Assembly (NCBI GenBank): GCA_012514185.1
Contig: JAAZAT010000081.1
Span: 18,145-82,144, forward strand
From: Spirochaetales bacterium
Lineage (GTDB): Bacteria; Spirochaetota; Spirochaetia; Sphaerochaetales; Sphaerochaetaceae
DNA: 64,000 bases
Direction: 5' to 3'
Shown: positions 37,003 to 45,335 of the stretch, in pieces
Layout: each line of letters begins with the position of its first letter
How positions within the stretch are numbered: position 1 is the stretch's first letter
Translations under genes and position numbers: made by a program
Notes under the pieces: generated by a model
What the model was told of the DNA's origin: nothing
What the model saw: the letters and a program-made list of their open reading frames with translations, nothing else
Databases searched by the model: none

Positions 37003-37765
37003 CCTTGAGTTTTCGCACCTGTACGGAGGCTATGACACCCATTCGGTCTTTGAGGATTTAAACCTGAAGCTGCCTAGTGGCACGTTCATCGCCCTGACAG
37101 GTCCCAACGGCAGCGGCAAATCGACGCTGCTCAAGTTCATCTACAAACAATTGAAGCCTGCAGCAGGAAACGTCTTGGTCGAAGGTCGCAATGTTGCTTC
37201 CCTCAGCCAAAAGGAATTGGCAAAACGGCTGGGGTTTGTCGCCCAGAACGGCAAGCTCGACTATGCTTTCACCGTCACCGAGGCAGTAAGCATGGGGCGG
37301 TATGCCTACGGGGGCGAGGATGCCGGCCACAGTGTAGAGCAAGCCCTGTCGGAGTGCGATATCGTGCACCTGAGGGACAAGCTGGTCACCGAACTCAGCG
37401 GCGGGGAGCTTCAGCGCGTGCTGCTTGCCCGCGCCCTCTGCCAGCAGGGCAGGATCTTGCTGCTCGACGAGCCGGTCAACCATCTGGATGTCAAGCATCA
37501 GCGTTCGATCATGGAGCTACTTGGCCGCTTGGTGGAGAAAGGGTATACGGTGGTATGCGTTCTGCACGATTTGCTACTGGTTCAAATCTACAGCCAAACG
37601 GCTTTGGTGCTGCAACAAGGAAAGGTCGTGGCATACGGTCCCACCGAGACGGTGTTTACTGAAAGCCTGCTTCAAACCGTCTATGGCATCAAGGCCCACC
37701 AGGTTTATGACCCCACCCTCGAGAGGATGCTCTGGCTTCCAACCTACAAGGTTTCATCACCATGA
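36995..37765 (+). CDS. btuD: Cobalamin ABC transporter ATP-binding protein
   Basis: A 256 aa ATPase with Walker A GPNGSGKST (near residue 37), Q-loop FVAQNG, signature LSGGELQRV, Walker B ILLLDEPVNHLD and switch histidine in CVLHD. GGGAGG lies 7 nt upstream of the ATG at 36995. The longer frame from 36875 overlaps btuC and is not used. It energises BtuC uptake. Confidence 0.94.
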   Translation: MDSLEFSHLYGGYDTHSVFEDLNLKLPSGTFIALTGPNGSGKSTLLKFIYKQLKPAAGNVLVEGRNVASLSQKELAKRLGFVAQNGKLDYAFTVTEAVSMGRYAYGGEDAGHSVEQALSECDIVHLRDKLVTELSGGELQRVLLARALCQQGRILLLDEPVNHLDVKHQRSIMELLGRLVEKGYTVVCVLHDLLLVQIYSQTALVLQQGKVVAYGPTETVFTESLLQTVYGIKAHQVYDPTLERMLWLPTYKVSSP

Positions 37766-38433
37766 ATGCATTCCGCCTCTTTCTGCATCGCACCTACCGC
37801 AAGGTGGTGCGCATCATCCTCTCGCTGTCCTACGATTTCCAGACCTGGCAGGAGTGCGAGCTTCCAAGCGGTGCAAAGATTTTTTGTTCCAACCATTTCA
37901 GCAGCAGCGATGTGCATTTTGTAACCACGTTGATGACTGATGTACTGCATATCGTCATCGGACCCGGTTTCGGGATTCCGGTAGTCGGCTCCTTTCTTGG
38001 TTGGACCGAGCAGATTCCCGCCCTTACCAAGGAAGACCGCGAAGAGGTGGTTGCTAAGGCTGTGTCCTATCTGAAAAAGGGGGAAAGCGTGTACATCTTC
38101 CCAGAAGGCGGATTGAATACCCAGGAGACCTTGATGGCTTTCAAACGGGGCGTCGCTGAGATCTACCTTTCCCATCCCTGCCCTGTCATTCCGATCGGCC
38201 TGATCGCCCCCAAACGACGGGTAAGAAACAAGATGAGCAGGACCGCCGGCAGAACCATGACGGTGGTAAGCCGCAATTACTATGCAAATATCGGAAAACC
38301 GATGGAGTTCGAAGCGGCCCTTTCGGTGGCCGAGTTGGACAGGGACAAGGCTTGTCAGAACATTCTTGATGAGCTTGGCATACGAATCGAAGCTTTGATC
38401 GACGAGATCAAGACCGACAAATTCTGGAGTTGA
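37762..38433 (+). CDS. PlsC-like 1-acylglycerol-3-phosphate acyltransferase
   Basis: A 223 aa acyltransferase. The catalytic motif NHFSSSD (the NHx4D form) is near residue 44, and FPEGG, close to the FPEGTR glycerophosphate site, is near 113. PVIPIGLIAP follows, as in PlsC. The enzyme probably acts at the inner membrane face in phosphatidic-acid or related lipid synthesis. Its start overlaps the btuD stop by 4 bp, so it should be read from the riboswitch-controlled transcript. Confidence 0.82.
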   Translation: MNAFRLFLHRTYRKVVRIILSLSYDFQTWQECELPSGAKIFCSNHFSSSDVHFVTTLMTDVLHIVIGPGFGIPVVGSFLGWTEQIPALTKEDREEVVAKAVSYLKKGESVYIFPEGGLNTQETLMAFKRGVAEIYLSHPCPVIPIGLIAPKRRVRNKMSRTAGRTMTVVSRNYYANIGKPMEFEAALSVAELDRDKACQNILDELGIRIEALIDEIKTDKFWS

Positions 38434-38435
38434 CC

Positions 38436-39179
38436 ATGGAAGACCTACAACGTGCATTTTCCGAATTCAAGAACCAGGTAGAAGAGATTGCCGAGCATGC
38501 TGATTCGGTGCAGAAGCTGAGCTTCAAGGCAGAGCTGAAGAACGGCACTGCATTCCGGTTCAACTACAACGCCGATTCTTTCGGTCCCAAGCAAGCCTAC
38601 CACCCGAATTCCGTGTTCAACGGCATAGTCGACTGTGTCTCCGCCTTGATCGCCATATGGCTGCTTTCCCTCTTCACGGTGCGGATGATGAAGGCCGGCA
38701 GCTATGAGCTCACCTTGGTCCTTGCTTTCTCGTTCATGGTTGCCGTCTTCATATTCTCAGCCCTCTATCACTTCATGCACCGACAGAAAAAAAGCTGCCT
38801 GGTTTTCTCCAATCTCAAGGAAATTGCCAAAATCCTGGCATTGGCACTTATCAACCTCACCATCGCCACCTTCTTCGATGCCGGGAACCTGCAAATCACC
38901 CAATCGCTCTCCTTGGCCCTGGTAGCTTTAAGCCTCTTGTTCCTCGTAGGAAGAACCCAGCTTTCCCTGCAGGTAAGTCTTGTTCTTGCAGCCCTGCTTC
39001 CCCTGCTCTCTCTCATCGCATCCCTGTCGCTTGAGAGTGCGATCCGCACCCTGCTCTTCAGCCTCTGGTCGCTGGTTGCCTTGGTAAGCAAACCACAATC
39101 GCGCATGCGGACCACTTCGATTTTTGCCTTGGCCGGCCTGCTCTCCCTCGCATCTCAACTGAATGCAGTGATGATTTGA
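38436..39179 (+). CDS. Hypothetical multi-helix membrane protein
   Basis: A 247 aa protein. The soluble N-terminal ~65 residues (EDLQRAFSEFKNQVEEIAEHADSVQK) precede about six or seven hydrophobic helices. Short basic loops with Arg/Lys clusters such as HRQKKS lie between. I do not recognise the family. GGAG precedes the ATG at 38436. It follows the acyltransferase gene by 2 bp and is the last gene of the riboswitch operon, so it may be tied to B12 or lipid physiology, by position only. Confidence 0.7.
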   Translation: MEDLQRAFSEFKNQVEEIAEHADSVQKLSFKAELKNGTAFRFNYNADSFGPKQAYHPNSVFNGIVDCVSALIAIWLLSLFTVRMMKAGSYELTLVLAFSFMVAVFIFSALYHFMHRQKKSCLVFSNLKEIAKILALALINLTIATFFDAGNLQITQSLSLALVALSLLFLVGRTQLSLQVSLVLAALLPLLSLIASLSLESAIRTLLFSLWSLVALVSKPQSRMRTTSIFALAGLLSLASQLNAVMI

Positions 39180-39228
39180 CTTTTCAAGACCCTCTGTTGC
39201 CCCTATACTGGAACGCAGGAGGAGCCAT

Positions 39229-40197
39229 ATGAAACTAGGAATACTGGGAGCAGGCAATATTGCTCGCAAGATGGCCGCTACAGTCAATGAAATGGAACAT
39301 GTCGAGGCGCATGCGGTTGCATCCCGCGATTTGCAAAAGGCACGAGACTTCGCGCAAAAGTGGAATGTGCGCAAGGCGTATGGATCCTACGAGGAGATGC
39401 TCGGCGACCCGGAGATTGATTTGGTGTATGTCTGCACTCCCCATTCCCTGCATTTTGAGCATATGATGATGTGCCTTGACAAGGGCAAGCATGTTTTATG
39501 CGAAAAGTCTTTCACCATGAATGCCGACCAAGCAAGGAAGGTTCTGGCCTACGGCAGGGAAAAGAAGCTACTGGTCGCTGAAGCAATTTGGACACGGTAT
39601 CTGCCCATGCGCTTGGTGCTCGATCAAATTTTAGAGCGGAGGGTCATCGGAGAGCCGCATGCCCTGACGGCCAATTTGTGTTATCCGGTCAAGGGAGTCA
39701 AGCGCCTGACCGATCCCGCCCTCGCCGGCGGAGCACTGCTGGATGTAGGCGTTTATCCGATCAACTTTGCAATGATGGTATTCGGCAACAACATCGAGAG
39801 CATTGAATCGAGTTGCGTCAAGACCGACAGCGGAGTGGATGAATCCAACTCCATCACCCTCACCTTCAAGGGGGACAAGATGGCGGTATTGCACTCCTCC
39901 ATGGTGAGCACCTCGGACCGTCGCGGAGCCATCTTCGGCACCAGGGGATTCATCGAGTTCTTGAATATCAACAACTGCGAAGGAATCAACGTATACGATA
40001 GGGATTACAACCTGGTGGAGACCTACAAACCGTTCAAGTTCATCACCGGTTTCGAGCACCAGGTTGAAGCGTGCCGCAAGGCGATCGAGGAAGGAGCGCT
40101 TGAGTGCAAACAAATGCCTCACAGCGAAATCATCAAAGTCATGGAAGTGATGGATACACTGCGCTCACAGTGGGGTATCCGCTTCCCAGGAGAGTAA
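39229..40197 (+). CDS. Gfo/Idh/MocA family oxidoreductase
   Basis: A 322 aa NAD(P)-dependent sugar or polyol dehydrogenase. The Rossmann motif GILGAGNIARKMA is at the N-terminus, DLVYVCTPHSLHFEH follows, the conserved GKHVLCEKSF contains the catalytic Lys region, and GGALLDVGVYPINF carries the GxxxDxGxY-type motif. The substrate cannot be told from sequence. A strong GGAGGAG lies upstream of the ATG. The UPF0303 gene follows 3 bp later. Confidence 0.9.
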   Translation: MKLGILGAGNIARKMAATVNEMEHVEAHAVASRDLQKARDFAQKWNVRKAYGSYEEMLGDPEIDLVYVCTPHSLHFEHMMMCLDKGKHVLCEKSFTMNADQARKVLAYGREKKLLVAEAIWTRYLPMRLVLDQILERRVIGEPHALTANLCYPVKGVKRLTDPALAGGALLDVGVYPINFAMMVFGNNIESIESSCVKTDSGVDESNSITLTFKGDKMAVLHSSMVSTSDRRGAIFGTRGFIEFLNINNCEGINVYDRDYNLVETYKPFKFITGFEHQVEACRKAIEEGALECKQMPHSEIIKVMEVMDTLRSQWGIRFPGE

Positions 40198-40200
40198 GAG

Positions 40201-40695
40201 ATGGAATTGGAAGAGAGAATGGCGATCGTGGTGGCACAGGAAGAATTGCTCACATTCGAGACATTCACCTGCGAGGATGCATGGGAACTGGGAAAAATCT
40301 TTGTTGCCGATGCAATGGATAATGATTTGAAGATTGCCATCTCCATCAAGGCACTGAGTGGAAAGACCCTGTTCCATTATGCCCTTGAGGGAACCAATCT
40401 GGGCAACGACGGGTGGATCGACCGCAAGTTCCGTACCGTGCAGCATTTTGAGATGAGCACCCTTCGCTACTCGCTGTTTCTCAAGAAGCGTGGGGCAACC
40501 CTTGCCGAACGCGGCTTGGACCCCACCCAATTTGTAGCATGCGGCGGAGGATTTCCGATTTTCGTCGAAGGTGTCGGCTGTGTTGCAGCCGCCATGGTCT
40601 CCGGCCTCAGGGACGTCGAGGACCATGAAGTTTTGATTCGTTGCATCAGCAAGTATTTGCTGGTCGATGATGTTCCGCGCTATCCGGTCGACTGA
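40201..40695 (+). CDS. UPF0303/DUF336 (GlcG/HbpS-like) protein
   Basis: A 164 aa protein of the UPF0303 group within the GlcG/HbpS superfamily. It shows the long N-terminal helix region and the C-terminal GGGFPIFVEGVGCVAAAMVSGL motif with EDHEVLI. The family is sometimes called heme-degrading but its role is unclear. It is co-transcribed with the oxidoreductase, a pairing that suggests sugar metabolism. Its end overlaps the convergent CYTH gene by 16 bp. Confidence 0.82.
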   Translation: MELEERMAIVVAQEELLTFETFTCEDAWELGKIFVADAMDNDLKIAISIKALSGKTLFHYALEGTNLGNDGWIDRKFRTVQHFEMSTLRYSLFLKKRGATLAERGLDPTQFVACGGGFPIFVEGVGCVAAAMVSGLRDVEDHEVLIRCISKYLLVDDVPRYPVD

Positions 40696-41261
40696 GCCTT
40701 GAGCAGGTGCATGTAGTACCTGCTTTCAATGTCGGCTTGGCCAAGCCCAAGCCTGTACAGCATTTCCATCAGGAAGGTCCTCGCTTCGGGGACCTTCTTT
40801 TCTTCTTCAAGGACGAACTCCATTTCCAAGAACCAACCAAGCGGAGGGACTTCGACCAGCTCGATGTGCAGAAACGGCAGGTCGGTTGAAACGGGACAGG
40901 AGTATGCATAGCCTCTCTTGGTCTTTCGGATATAGACCTCGTATCCGAGGGCCAGGCAGAACGCATGGGCCTGGTCGAACTGGCTGTCACTTGCTGTGAA
41001 CTCCAGCTCTTGGTTCACCTCGATGCCGTCCTTGAGAGTCTTCAATTTTTTGGTAAACACAATCTGTCCATCCAAGGCGGAAAAAGAGGGGCCGATGCTC
41101 TCTCTTCTGAGCCTGAAAAGAGCATCCTCGCCGGGAACGCAGTAGTAGACATCCTCCTTGATCTCGCAAAGAGGTGCAGAGATGCCGTTCAGTGCATCAA
41201 GCCTGCATTTCAGCTTTGCTTGGTCATGCACATGGGCTTTCAGCTCAACCTCATAGGCCAT
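40680..41261 (-). CDS. CYTH domain protein (CyaB-like/triphosphate tunnel enzyme)
   Basis: A 193 aa protein with the CYTH signature EVELKAH (ExExK) at the N-terminus. The basic and acidic beta strands of a triphosphate tunnel follow (DALFRLRRES, IVFTKKLK, QELEF, HIELVEV, EMEFVLE). Possible activities are class IV adenylate cyclase, thiamine triphosphatase or inorganic triphosphatase; the sequence does not decide. It begins right after the upstream membrane-protein gene stops. Confidence 0.85.
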   Translation of the reverse strand: MAYEVELKAHVHDQAKLKCRLDALNGISAPLCEIKEDVYYCVPGEDALFRLRRESIGPSFSALDGQIVFTKKLKTLKDGIEVNQELEFTASDSQFDQAHAFCLALGYEVYIRKTKRGYAYSCPVSTDLPFLHIELVEVPPLGWFLEMEFVLEEEKKVPEARTFLMEMLYRLGLGQADIESRYYMHLLKAQSTG

Positions 41262-41262
41262 G

Positions 41263-42039
41263 TCAGTCCTTCCAGGGGAAAATCATGTTTTTCAATGAAC
41301 GGTGTCCGACGCATTCGCGTTCCTCATACAACAGCTCATCCCACGGCAAGTGCTTTCTATCAGCGTCCTTGTGCTCCTCAAGGTAGTCATACTTGAGCAT
41401 CAAGAGCTTGACTGCATCGCTGGATGCAAGGTGCATGCCGGTAATACCGGGGGCCAACCCTGCAAGCAGTGCAGAGAATACCAGGTTTATCAGCTGGTAG
41501 ACGGCAAAAAACAAGGTAAAGAAGAGATTGTCCAGCACAATGATGAAGCTTTTTTTCAGGGTTTTCAGCGGCCTGTCGCCTTGCATGAGAAAGAACAAGG
41601 GAAAGTAGTAGAACAGGGCAAACGTCAAGCCCATGAAGAGCCAGAACAAGAGGACACTGAGCAGCATGCCGATTGCATTGCCGTAGCTGAGGTAGAATGG
41701 AATGACAAACAGGATGAGTGTTGCATCGAGGACGATCAACAGCCAGTACAACAGGGCATGGCGCCACGACTCCCTGATCCCCCGCTTGAAGCCCTCCCAG
41801 CCAGGTCGTTCATACTTGGCATAGGCATGCGTCGAAGCTGCGGCTCCGGCACTGTAGAAGGAGAACAATCCTGCACTTGCCAACAGCACTATCAAGGCAA
41901 GAGCTCCATTGGTGCCCAACAGCGACATGCCGCCCATGAAGGCAAGCAGAATCAAAAGAAATCCCAAGTTAAGGACAACCATCGAAATGAGGTTGTCCCA
42001 GCCATCGAAAAACGCTTTTTTTAGAAAGAATCCAGTCAT
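41263..42039 (-). CDS. Hypothetical six-helix membrane protein
   Basis: A 258 aa protein with about six hydrophobic helices between residues ~20 and 210. A cytoplasmic-looking charged C-terminus follows (DYLEEHKDADRKHLPWDELLYEERE). The opening FFLKKAFFDGWDNLISMVVLN resembles DUF624-like membrane proteins, but I would not assign a family. The ATG at 42039 lacks a clear ribosome binding site; a GTG at 42060 is possible. It is probably co-transcribed with the CYTH gene. Confidence 0.65.
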   Translation of the reverse strand: MTGFFLKKAFFDGWDNLISMVVLNLGFLLILLAFMGGMSLLGTNGALALIVLLASAGLFSFYSAGAAASTHAYAKYERPGWEGFKRGIRESWRHALLYWLLIVLDATLILFVIPFYLSYGNAIGMLLSVLLFWLFMGLTFALFYYFPLFFLMQGDRPLKTLKKSFIIVLDNLFFTLFFAVYQLINLVFSALLAGLAPGITGMHLASSDAVKLLMLKYDYLEEHKDADRKHLPWDELLYEERECVGHRSLKNMIFPWKD

Positions 42040-42100
42040 GTTGTAAGAGTACTCATACACGAGCTTGAAAGCAAGAGGGATTGGAAACGAGCTTTCCTAT

Positions 42101-42310
42101 TCAGTTGGTCAAAAAATCAAGGATGTTCCAGCCGGGCTGTTCACTCTGCTTGAACAGTTCGGTATACCCGCACTGTTTGCAACTGATGGTAACAAACCGT
42201 TTGTTCTGCACATCGAAAATCTTGGCGAAATTGCCCCCGGTAGCCTGGAAGCGGTCGCTTTCATACTGGGTGCAACCGCATTTGGGACACACATACTGTT
42301 GTTTTTCCAT
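42101..42310 (-). CDS. Small zinc-ribbon protein
   Basis: A 69 aa protein with two CxxC pairs (CPKCGC at residues 8-13, CKQCGY at 44-49), which form a zinc ribbon like the DUF2082 'nucleic-acid-binding Zn-ribbon' proteins. Binding partner unknown. No Shine-Dalgarno is visible. TAGAGT ends 7 nt before the ATG, so this could be another leaderless gene, with a weak -35. Confidence 0.75.
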   Translation of the reverse strand: MEKQQYVCPKCGCTQYESDRFQATGGNFAKIFDVQNKRFVTISCKQCGYTELFKQSEQPGWNILDFLTN

Positions 42311-42361
42311 GGACTCTACTCTATCATGGAACAGCCGCAGAAAAAAGGGGTAAAAACCCTC

Positions 42362-42391
42362 TTGACTAAACCAAAGGCCATTGGCTATAGT
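42362..42391 (+). promoter_or_regulatory. tRNA-Met promoter
   Basis: TTGACT (42362-42367), 18 nt, TATAGT (42386-42391), 14 nt before the tRNA 5' end. Confidence 0.65.
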
Positions 42392-42405
42392 GCAAGAGTT
42401 GTTAC

Positions 42406-42478
42406 GGCGGCATAGCTCAGTTGGTAGAGCAAACGGCTCATATCCGTTCGGTCAGGGGTCCGAGTCCCTTTGCCGCTA
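42406..42478 (+). tRNA. tRNA with CAT anticodon (probably elongator tRNA-Met)
   Basis: A 73-nt cloverleaf. The acceptor GGCGGCA pairs with TGCCGCT (one G-T pair), the D stem is GCTC/GAGC, the anticodon stem AACGG/CCGTT encloses loop CTCATAT, and the T arm is AGGGG-TCCGAGT-CCCTT. It lacks initiator features (no three G-C pairs under the anticodon loop). A lysidine-modified tRNA-Ile2 also has CAT and cannot be ruled out by eye. CCA is not encoded. Confidence 0.9.
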
Positions 42479-42484
42479 ATCAGA

Positions 42485-42516
42485 AGGCCTTCTTGGAATT
42501 CCAAGGAGGCTTTCCC
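42485..42516 (+). terminator. Terminator after tRNA-Met
   Basis: GCCTTCTTGG (42487-42496) pairs with CCAAGGAGGC (42501-42510), one G-T pair, around an AATT loop. It is followed by TTTCCCTTT. It separates the tRNA from the convergent GH4 gene. Confidence 0.75.
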
Positions 42517-42520
42517 TTTC

Positions 42521-43879
42521 TCAAGCCAGATATCCGAGCCAGCGGTTCTGCCTTTGGATCATCACATCGACCAGTTCAGCCAGATTCCTGACAGAATGCA
42601 CCATCGGGCATGCGTGGAGTGCCTGGATGACGTACTCCTTTTTCTTGTGGAGGACGGCTTCTGCAGTCAGGTCGTACACACCACAGTAGGAGCGGAGCAG
42701 GGAAGCAAAGCCCTTGGGATAGGAATCGAATGTAATACCCTTCAAGCCCTTGGCATAGACGCGTGCAGGTACTTCTACGGCGACCCATGGGGGCAGCTCC
42801 TTGATGAGGTTGTTGTTCATGATATTGACGGCTATCTCCTCATAGCCGCTGTTCTCCAAAATGCCTTCCAGGATATAAACCAGACGCTCGTGCACCTTCA
42901 ATTCGATGGAGACCTTTGTCCGGGCTAGCATCATCCGATACAGAGTGTAGAAATCCTTGATCCCCTTGTGCTCTGCAAGGTCGGACGCCCAGCCGATGTA
43001 TTCACCCAAATGGCTGTCCACCGTAATCGGCAGCAGCTTGTAGGTTTTGAGGATGTGGGCGAACAGCGTCCGGTCGGCCCAGGCCTTTTTGCTTGTCAGG
43101 CCCAAAGGCAATGCGCGCGAAGTGGAACCTTCGGTTTCAAACTCAGCTTGATGCTCCACAATATACGCGAGGATGTCGGAGTAACCCGGCTCCTTCTCAA
43201 AGAACGCCGGGGCTTTTGCAAGAATATCGGGATAGGCGTTCTTTCCTGAATCACGGTAGTGCGCCTCAAGCAGGACGCTGAAGTGGTTCAGCCCTGCACT
43301 GCGCAGCTCAAGATTGGAGAAGGGGGTGTTGAGAATCGACGGCAGATATCGTTCAAGACTTGCGATTTCATGACACATGCCGACGAACTTCAACTGCGGA
43401 TGCTTTCTGAGGACAGTCGTGGTAATGGCGGTCATGGGATTTGAATAGTTGAAGACCCAGGCGTCAGGACACAGGTTGACGACATCGTCGCAAATATCCA
43501 TGATCGGAGGAATTATTCTCAGCGAGTGAAAGATTCCGCCCGGACCTCCGTTCTCCCCATACACCTGATTGATCCCGTACTGCTGGGGAAGCGTCCAATC
43601 CTCATCCCAGAGAACAAAGCGATTCCCCACCTCGATGGATATCACCACGACATCACAACCCTGCAACGCCTGCTTGCGGTCGGTGGTGGCTTTTACGCTG
43701 AAGGGAAGCTGGTGCTCCTTGATAAAAACAGACGCAGCAGCATATACATCCGAGAGTGCTTTCTCATTGATGTCCACAAGCCAGATCTTGCTGCCGTAGA
43801 GCTTTTTACTCTGCATGAGATCACCGAGCGTACCCAAGCCAAACTGAGCGCTTCCAGCTCCAATGAGTACAATGTGCAT
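42521..43879 (-). CDS. Family 4 glycoside hydrolase
   Basis: A 452 aa NAD- and metal-dependent glycosidase of GH4 (alpha-glucosidase, alpha-galactosidase, alpha-glucuronidase or galacturonidase group). The N-terminal Rossmann motif is IGAGSAQFGLG. The substrate/NAD region VFNYSNPMTAIT and the metal ligands in GMCHEI and GLNHFS are present. No phospho-sugar transporter is nearby, so the exact substrate is open. GAGGAG lies upstream of the ATG. The promoter TTTCGT-N17-TATAGT (43931-43903) is back to back with thpR. Confidence 0.9.
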   Translation of the reverse strand: MHIVLIGAGSAQFGLGTLGDLMQSKKLYGSKIWLVDINEKALSDVYAAASVFIKEHQLPFSVKATTDRKQALQGCDVVVISIEVGNRFVLWDEDWTLPQQYGINQVYGENGGPGGIFHSLRIIPPIMDICDDVVNLCPDAWVFNYSNPMTAITTTVLRKHPQLKFVGMCHEIASLERYLPSILNTPFSNLELRSAGLNHFSVLLEAHYRDSGKNAYPDILAKAPAFFEKEPGYSDILAYIVEHQAEFETEGSTSRALPLGLTSKKAWADRTLFAHILKTYKLLPITVDSHLGEYIGWASDLAEHKGIKDFYTLYRMMLARTKVSIELKVHERLVYILEGILENSGYEEIAVNIMNNNLIKELPPWVAVEVPARVYAKGLKGITFDSYPKGFASLLRSYCGVYDLTAEAVLHKKKEYVIQALHACPMVHSVRNLAELVDVMIQRQNRWLGYLA

Positions 43880-43934
43880 ACTGTTTTGTCTCCTCTTGTA
43901 CTACTATAGTATGGTTTTCCAGATCACGAAAGCC

Positions 43935-43940
43935 TATACT
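43935..43940 (+). promoter_or_regulatory. thpR -10 box, leaderless arrangement
   Basis: TATACT at 43935-43940, then six bases (GGGACC) and the ATG at 43947. The matching -35 (TGGTTT, 43912-43917) is weak. Confidence 0.45.
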
Positions 43941-43946
43941 GGGACC

Positions 43947-44468
43947 ATGAGAATCTTCTATGCCCTCACTTTTGATGAGAAGACGCTGGACACAATTCAG
44001 GCCATCCAGGACAGCTTCGAAGAGCTGCTTGAAAAGGGCCGAAGAACGGCATCTTCCAATCTGCACCTTACCTTGAGTTTCCTCGGTGAGCAGGATCCTC
44101 GCTTGCTGCCTCTTTTCAAGGAAATAACATACAGGCTTCCCAGCAATCCGATCTGCCTGCAGTTCACGCATCTTGGACGCTTCGACAAGGCTGGAGGAAG
44201 CATCCTGTGGCTGGGAATGAACCACAATCCCGATATAGAGACAATCCAGGCGATGCTCGTCAAGGAGCTCAAGGCCAGCGGCATCAGGTTCTCCGATACT
44301 CCGTTCAATGCTCATGTAACCTTGTTTCGCAACGTCCGCCTGGCCAAGCTTCCACCTCTGTCGAGCTTTTGGGGCAACGCGCAGGCATTGCACCTGATGC
44401 ACTCCCACCAAGTCCATTCAGTTCTCACCTATACGCCTCTGGCTTCTAACTTTTTATTAGAAAAATAG
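43947..44468 (+). CDS. thpR: RNA 2',3'-cyclic phosphodiesterase (2'-5' RNA ligase family)
   Basis: A 173 aa protein of the 2H phosphoesterase superfamily. Both HxT motifs are present: NLHLTLSFLG near residue 40 and NAHVTLFRNV near 117. The family opens 2',3'-cyclic phosphates and ligates 2'-5' RNA in vitro. The start is MRIFYALTF at 43947, the conserved N-terminus. It lies 6 nt after TATACT, with no good ribosome binding site. Confidence 0.9.
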   Translation: MRIFYALTFDEKTLDTIQAIQDSFEELLEKGRRTASSNLHLTLSFLGEQDPRLLPLFKEITYRLPSNPICLQFTHLGRFDKAGGSILWLGMNHNPDIETIQAMLVKELKASGIRFSDTPFNAHVTLFRNVRLAKLPPLSSFWGNAQALHLMHSHQVHSVLTYTPLASNFLLEK

Positions 44469-44483
44469 TTGGATTTTGCTTCA

Positions 44484-44512
44484 TTGCATCGATCTTGTTT
44501 GTATGCTATGGT
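44484..44512 (+). promoter_or_regulatory. Methyltransferase promoter, leaderless arrangement
   Basis: TTGCAT (44484-44489), 17 nt, TATGGT (44507-44512), then CAGGCC and the ATG at 44519. Confidence 0.6.
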
Positions 44513-44518
44513 CAGGCC

Positions 44519-45292
44519 ATGGACACCTATGTAGAGCAGAATGCACAAGCCTGGGATTGGGAGGTCGGTCGCCGCAATATCTGGACCGATGGTTGCACAC
44601 AAGAGCAAATCGAGAAGGCCCATAAGGGAGAGCTCGACATGGTCCTCTCCCCATTCAAGAAAGTGCCCTCATCATGGGTCGCCGGCATACAGGGAAAACG
44701 TGTCTTGGCATTGGCATCGGGAGGCGGGCAGCAGGGTGTATTGATGAGCCTTGCAGGAGCAGAGGTGACTGTATTCGATGTTTCCAAGAAGCAGCTTGCC
44801 CAGGATGCCTCCTATGCAGAAAAACTCGGCCTGTCACTTGCGCTGGTGCGTGGAGACATGAGGGACCTTTCTTGTTTCGAGGATGCAGCATTCGACATGA
44901 TTTTCAATCCAACCTCCTCCTGTTTCATTGACGATGTGAAGGCCATGTACCGACACTGCTATCGGATTCTGAGAAAAGGAGGCAGTTTTCTCACCTCGAT
45001 AACCAATCCTGTACTCTATATGTTTGATGAGAAGCGAGCCATGAAGAACAAGCTTCGCGTCAAATACACCATTCCCTACTCCGACTTGAACAGTCTCAGC
45101 AGCAAAGAGTTGCAAAAACGGATGAAACAACACGATACGGTTGAATTCAGCCATACCTTGGAGGATCTTTTGGGTGGAGTGACCGATTGCGGGTTCTGTA
45201 TCACCGATCTCTATACCGACACCGCTGGGTCTTTGATGATGGACAGCTTCATCCATGACTGCTACATCGCCCTTCGGGCACGGAAAGCCTGA
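44519..45292 (+). CDS. Class I SAM-dependent methyltransferase
   Basis: A 257 aa methyltransferase. SAM-binding motif I is RVLALASGGGQQGVLMSLAGAEVTVFDVSKKQLAQD in part (residues ~60-90), with the glycine-rich SGGGQQG loop and the acidic FDVS end of strand 2. Post-motif regions LVRGDMRDLS and FDMIFNPTSSCFI follow. The substrate is unknown. The start at 44519 is set by the -10 box 6 nt before it and by homology; the frame opens at 44495. Confidence 0.85.
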   Translation: MDTYVEQNAQAWDWEVGRRNIWTDGCTQEQIEKAHKGELDMVLSPFKKVPSSWVAGIQGKRVLALASGGGQQGVLMSLAGAEVTVFDVSKKQLAQDASYAEKLGLSLALVRGDMRDLSCFEDAAFDMIFNPTSSCFIDDVKAMYRHCYRILRKGGSFLTSITNPVLYMFDEKRAMKNKLRVKYTIPYSDLNSLSSKELQKRMKQHDTVEFSHTLEDLLGGVTDCGFCITDLYTDTAGSLMMDSFIHDCYIALRARKA

Positions 45293-45299
45293 GAAAAGC

Positions 45300-45329
45300 T
45301 TGTTGCTCGGAGGCCAAGCTGTGTATACT
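45300..45329 (+). promoter_or_regulatory. Promoter of the TPR-like gene, leaderless arrangement
   Basis: TTGTTG (45300-45305), 18 nt, TATACT (45324-45329), then six bases and the ATG at 45336. Confidence 0.6.
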
Positions 45330-45335
45330 GGTTGT

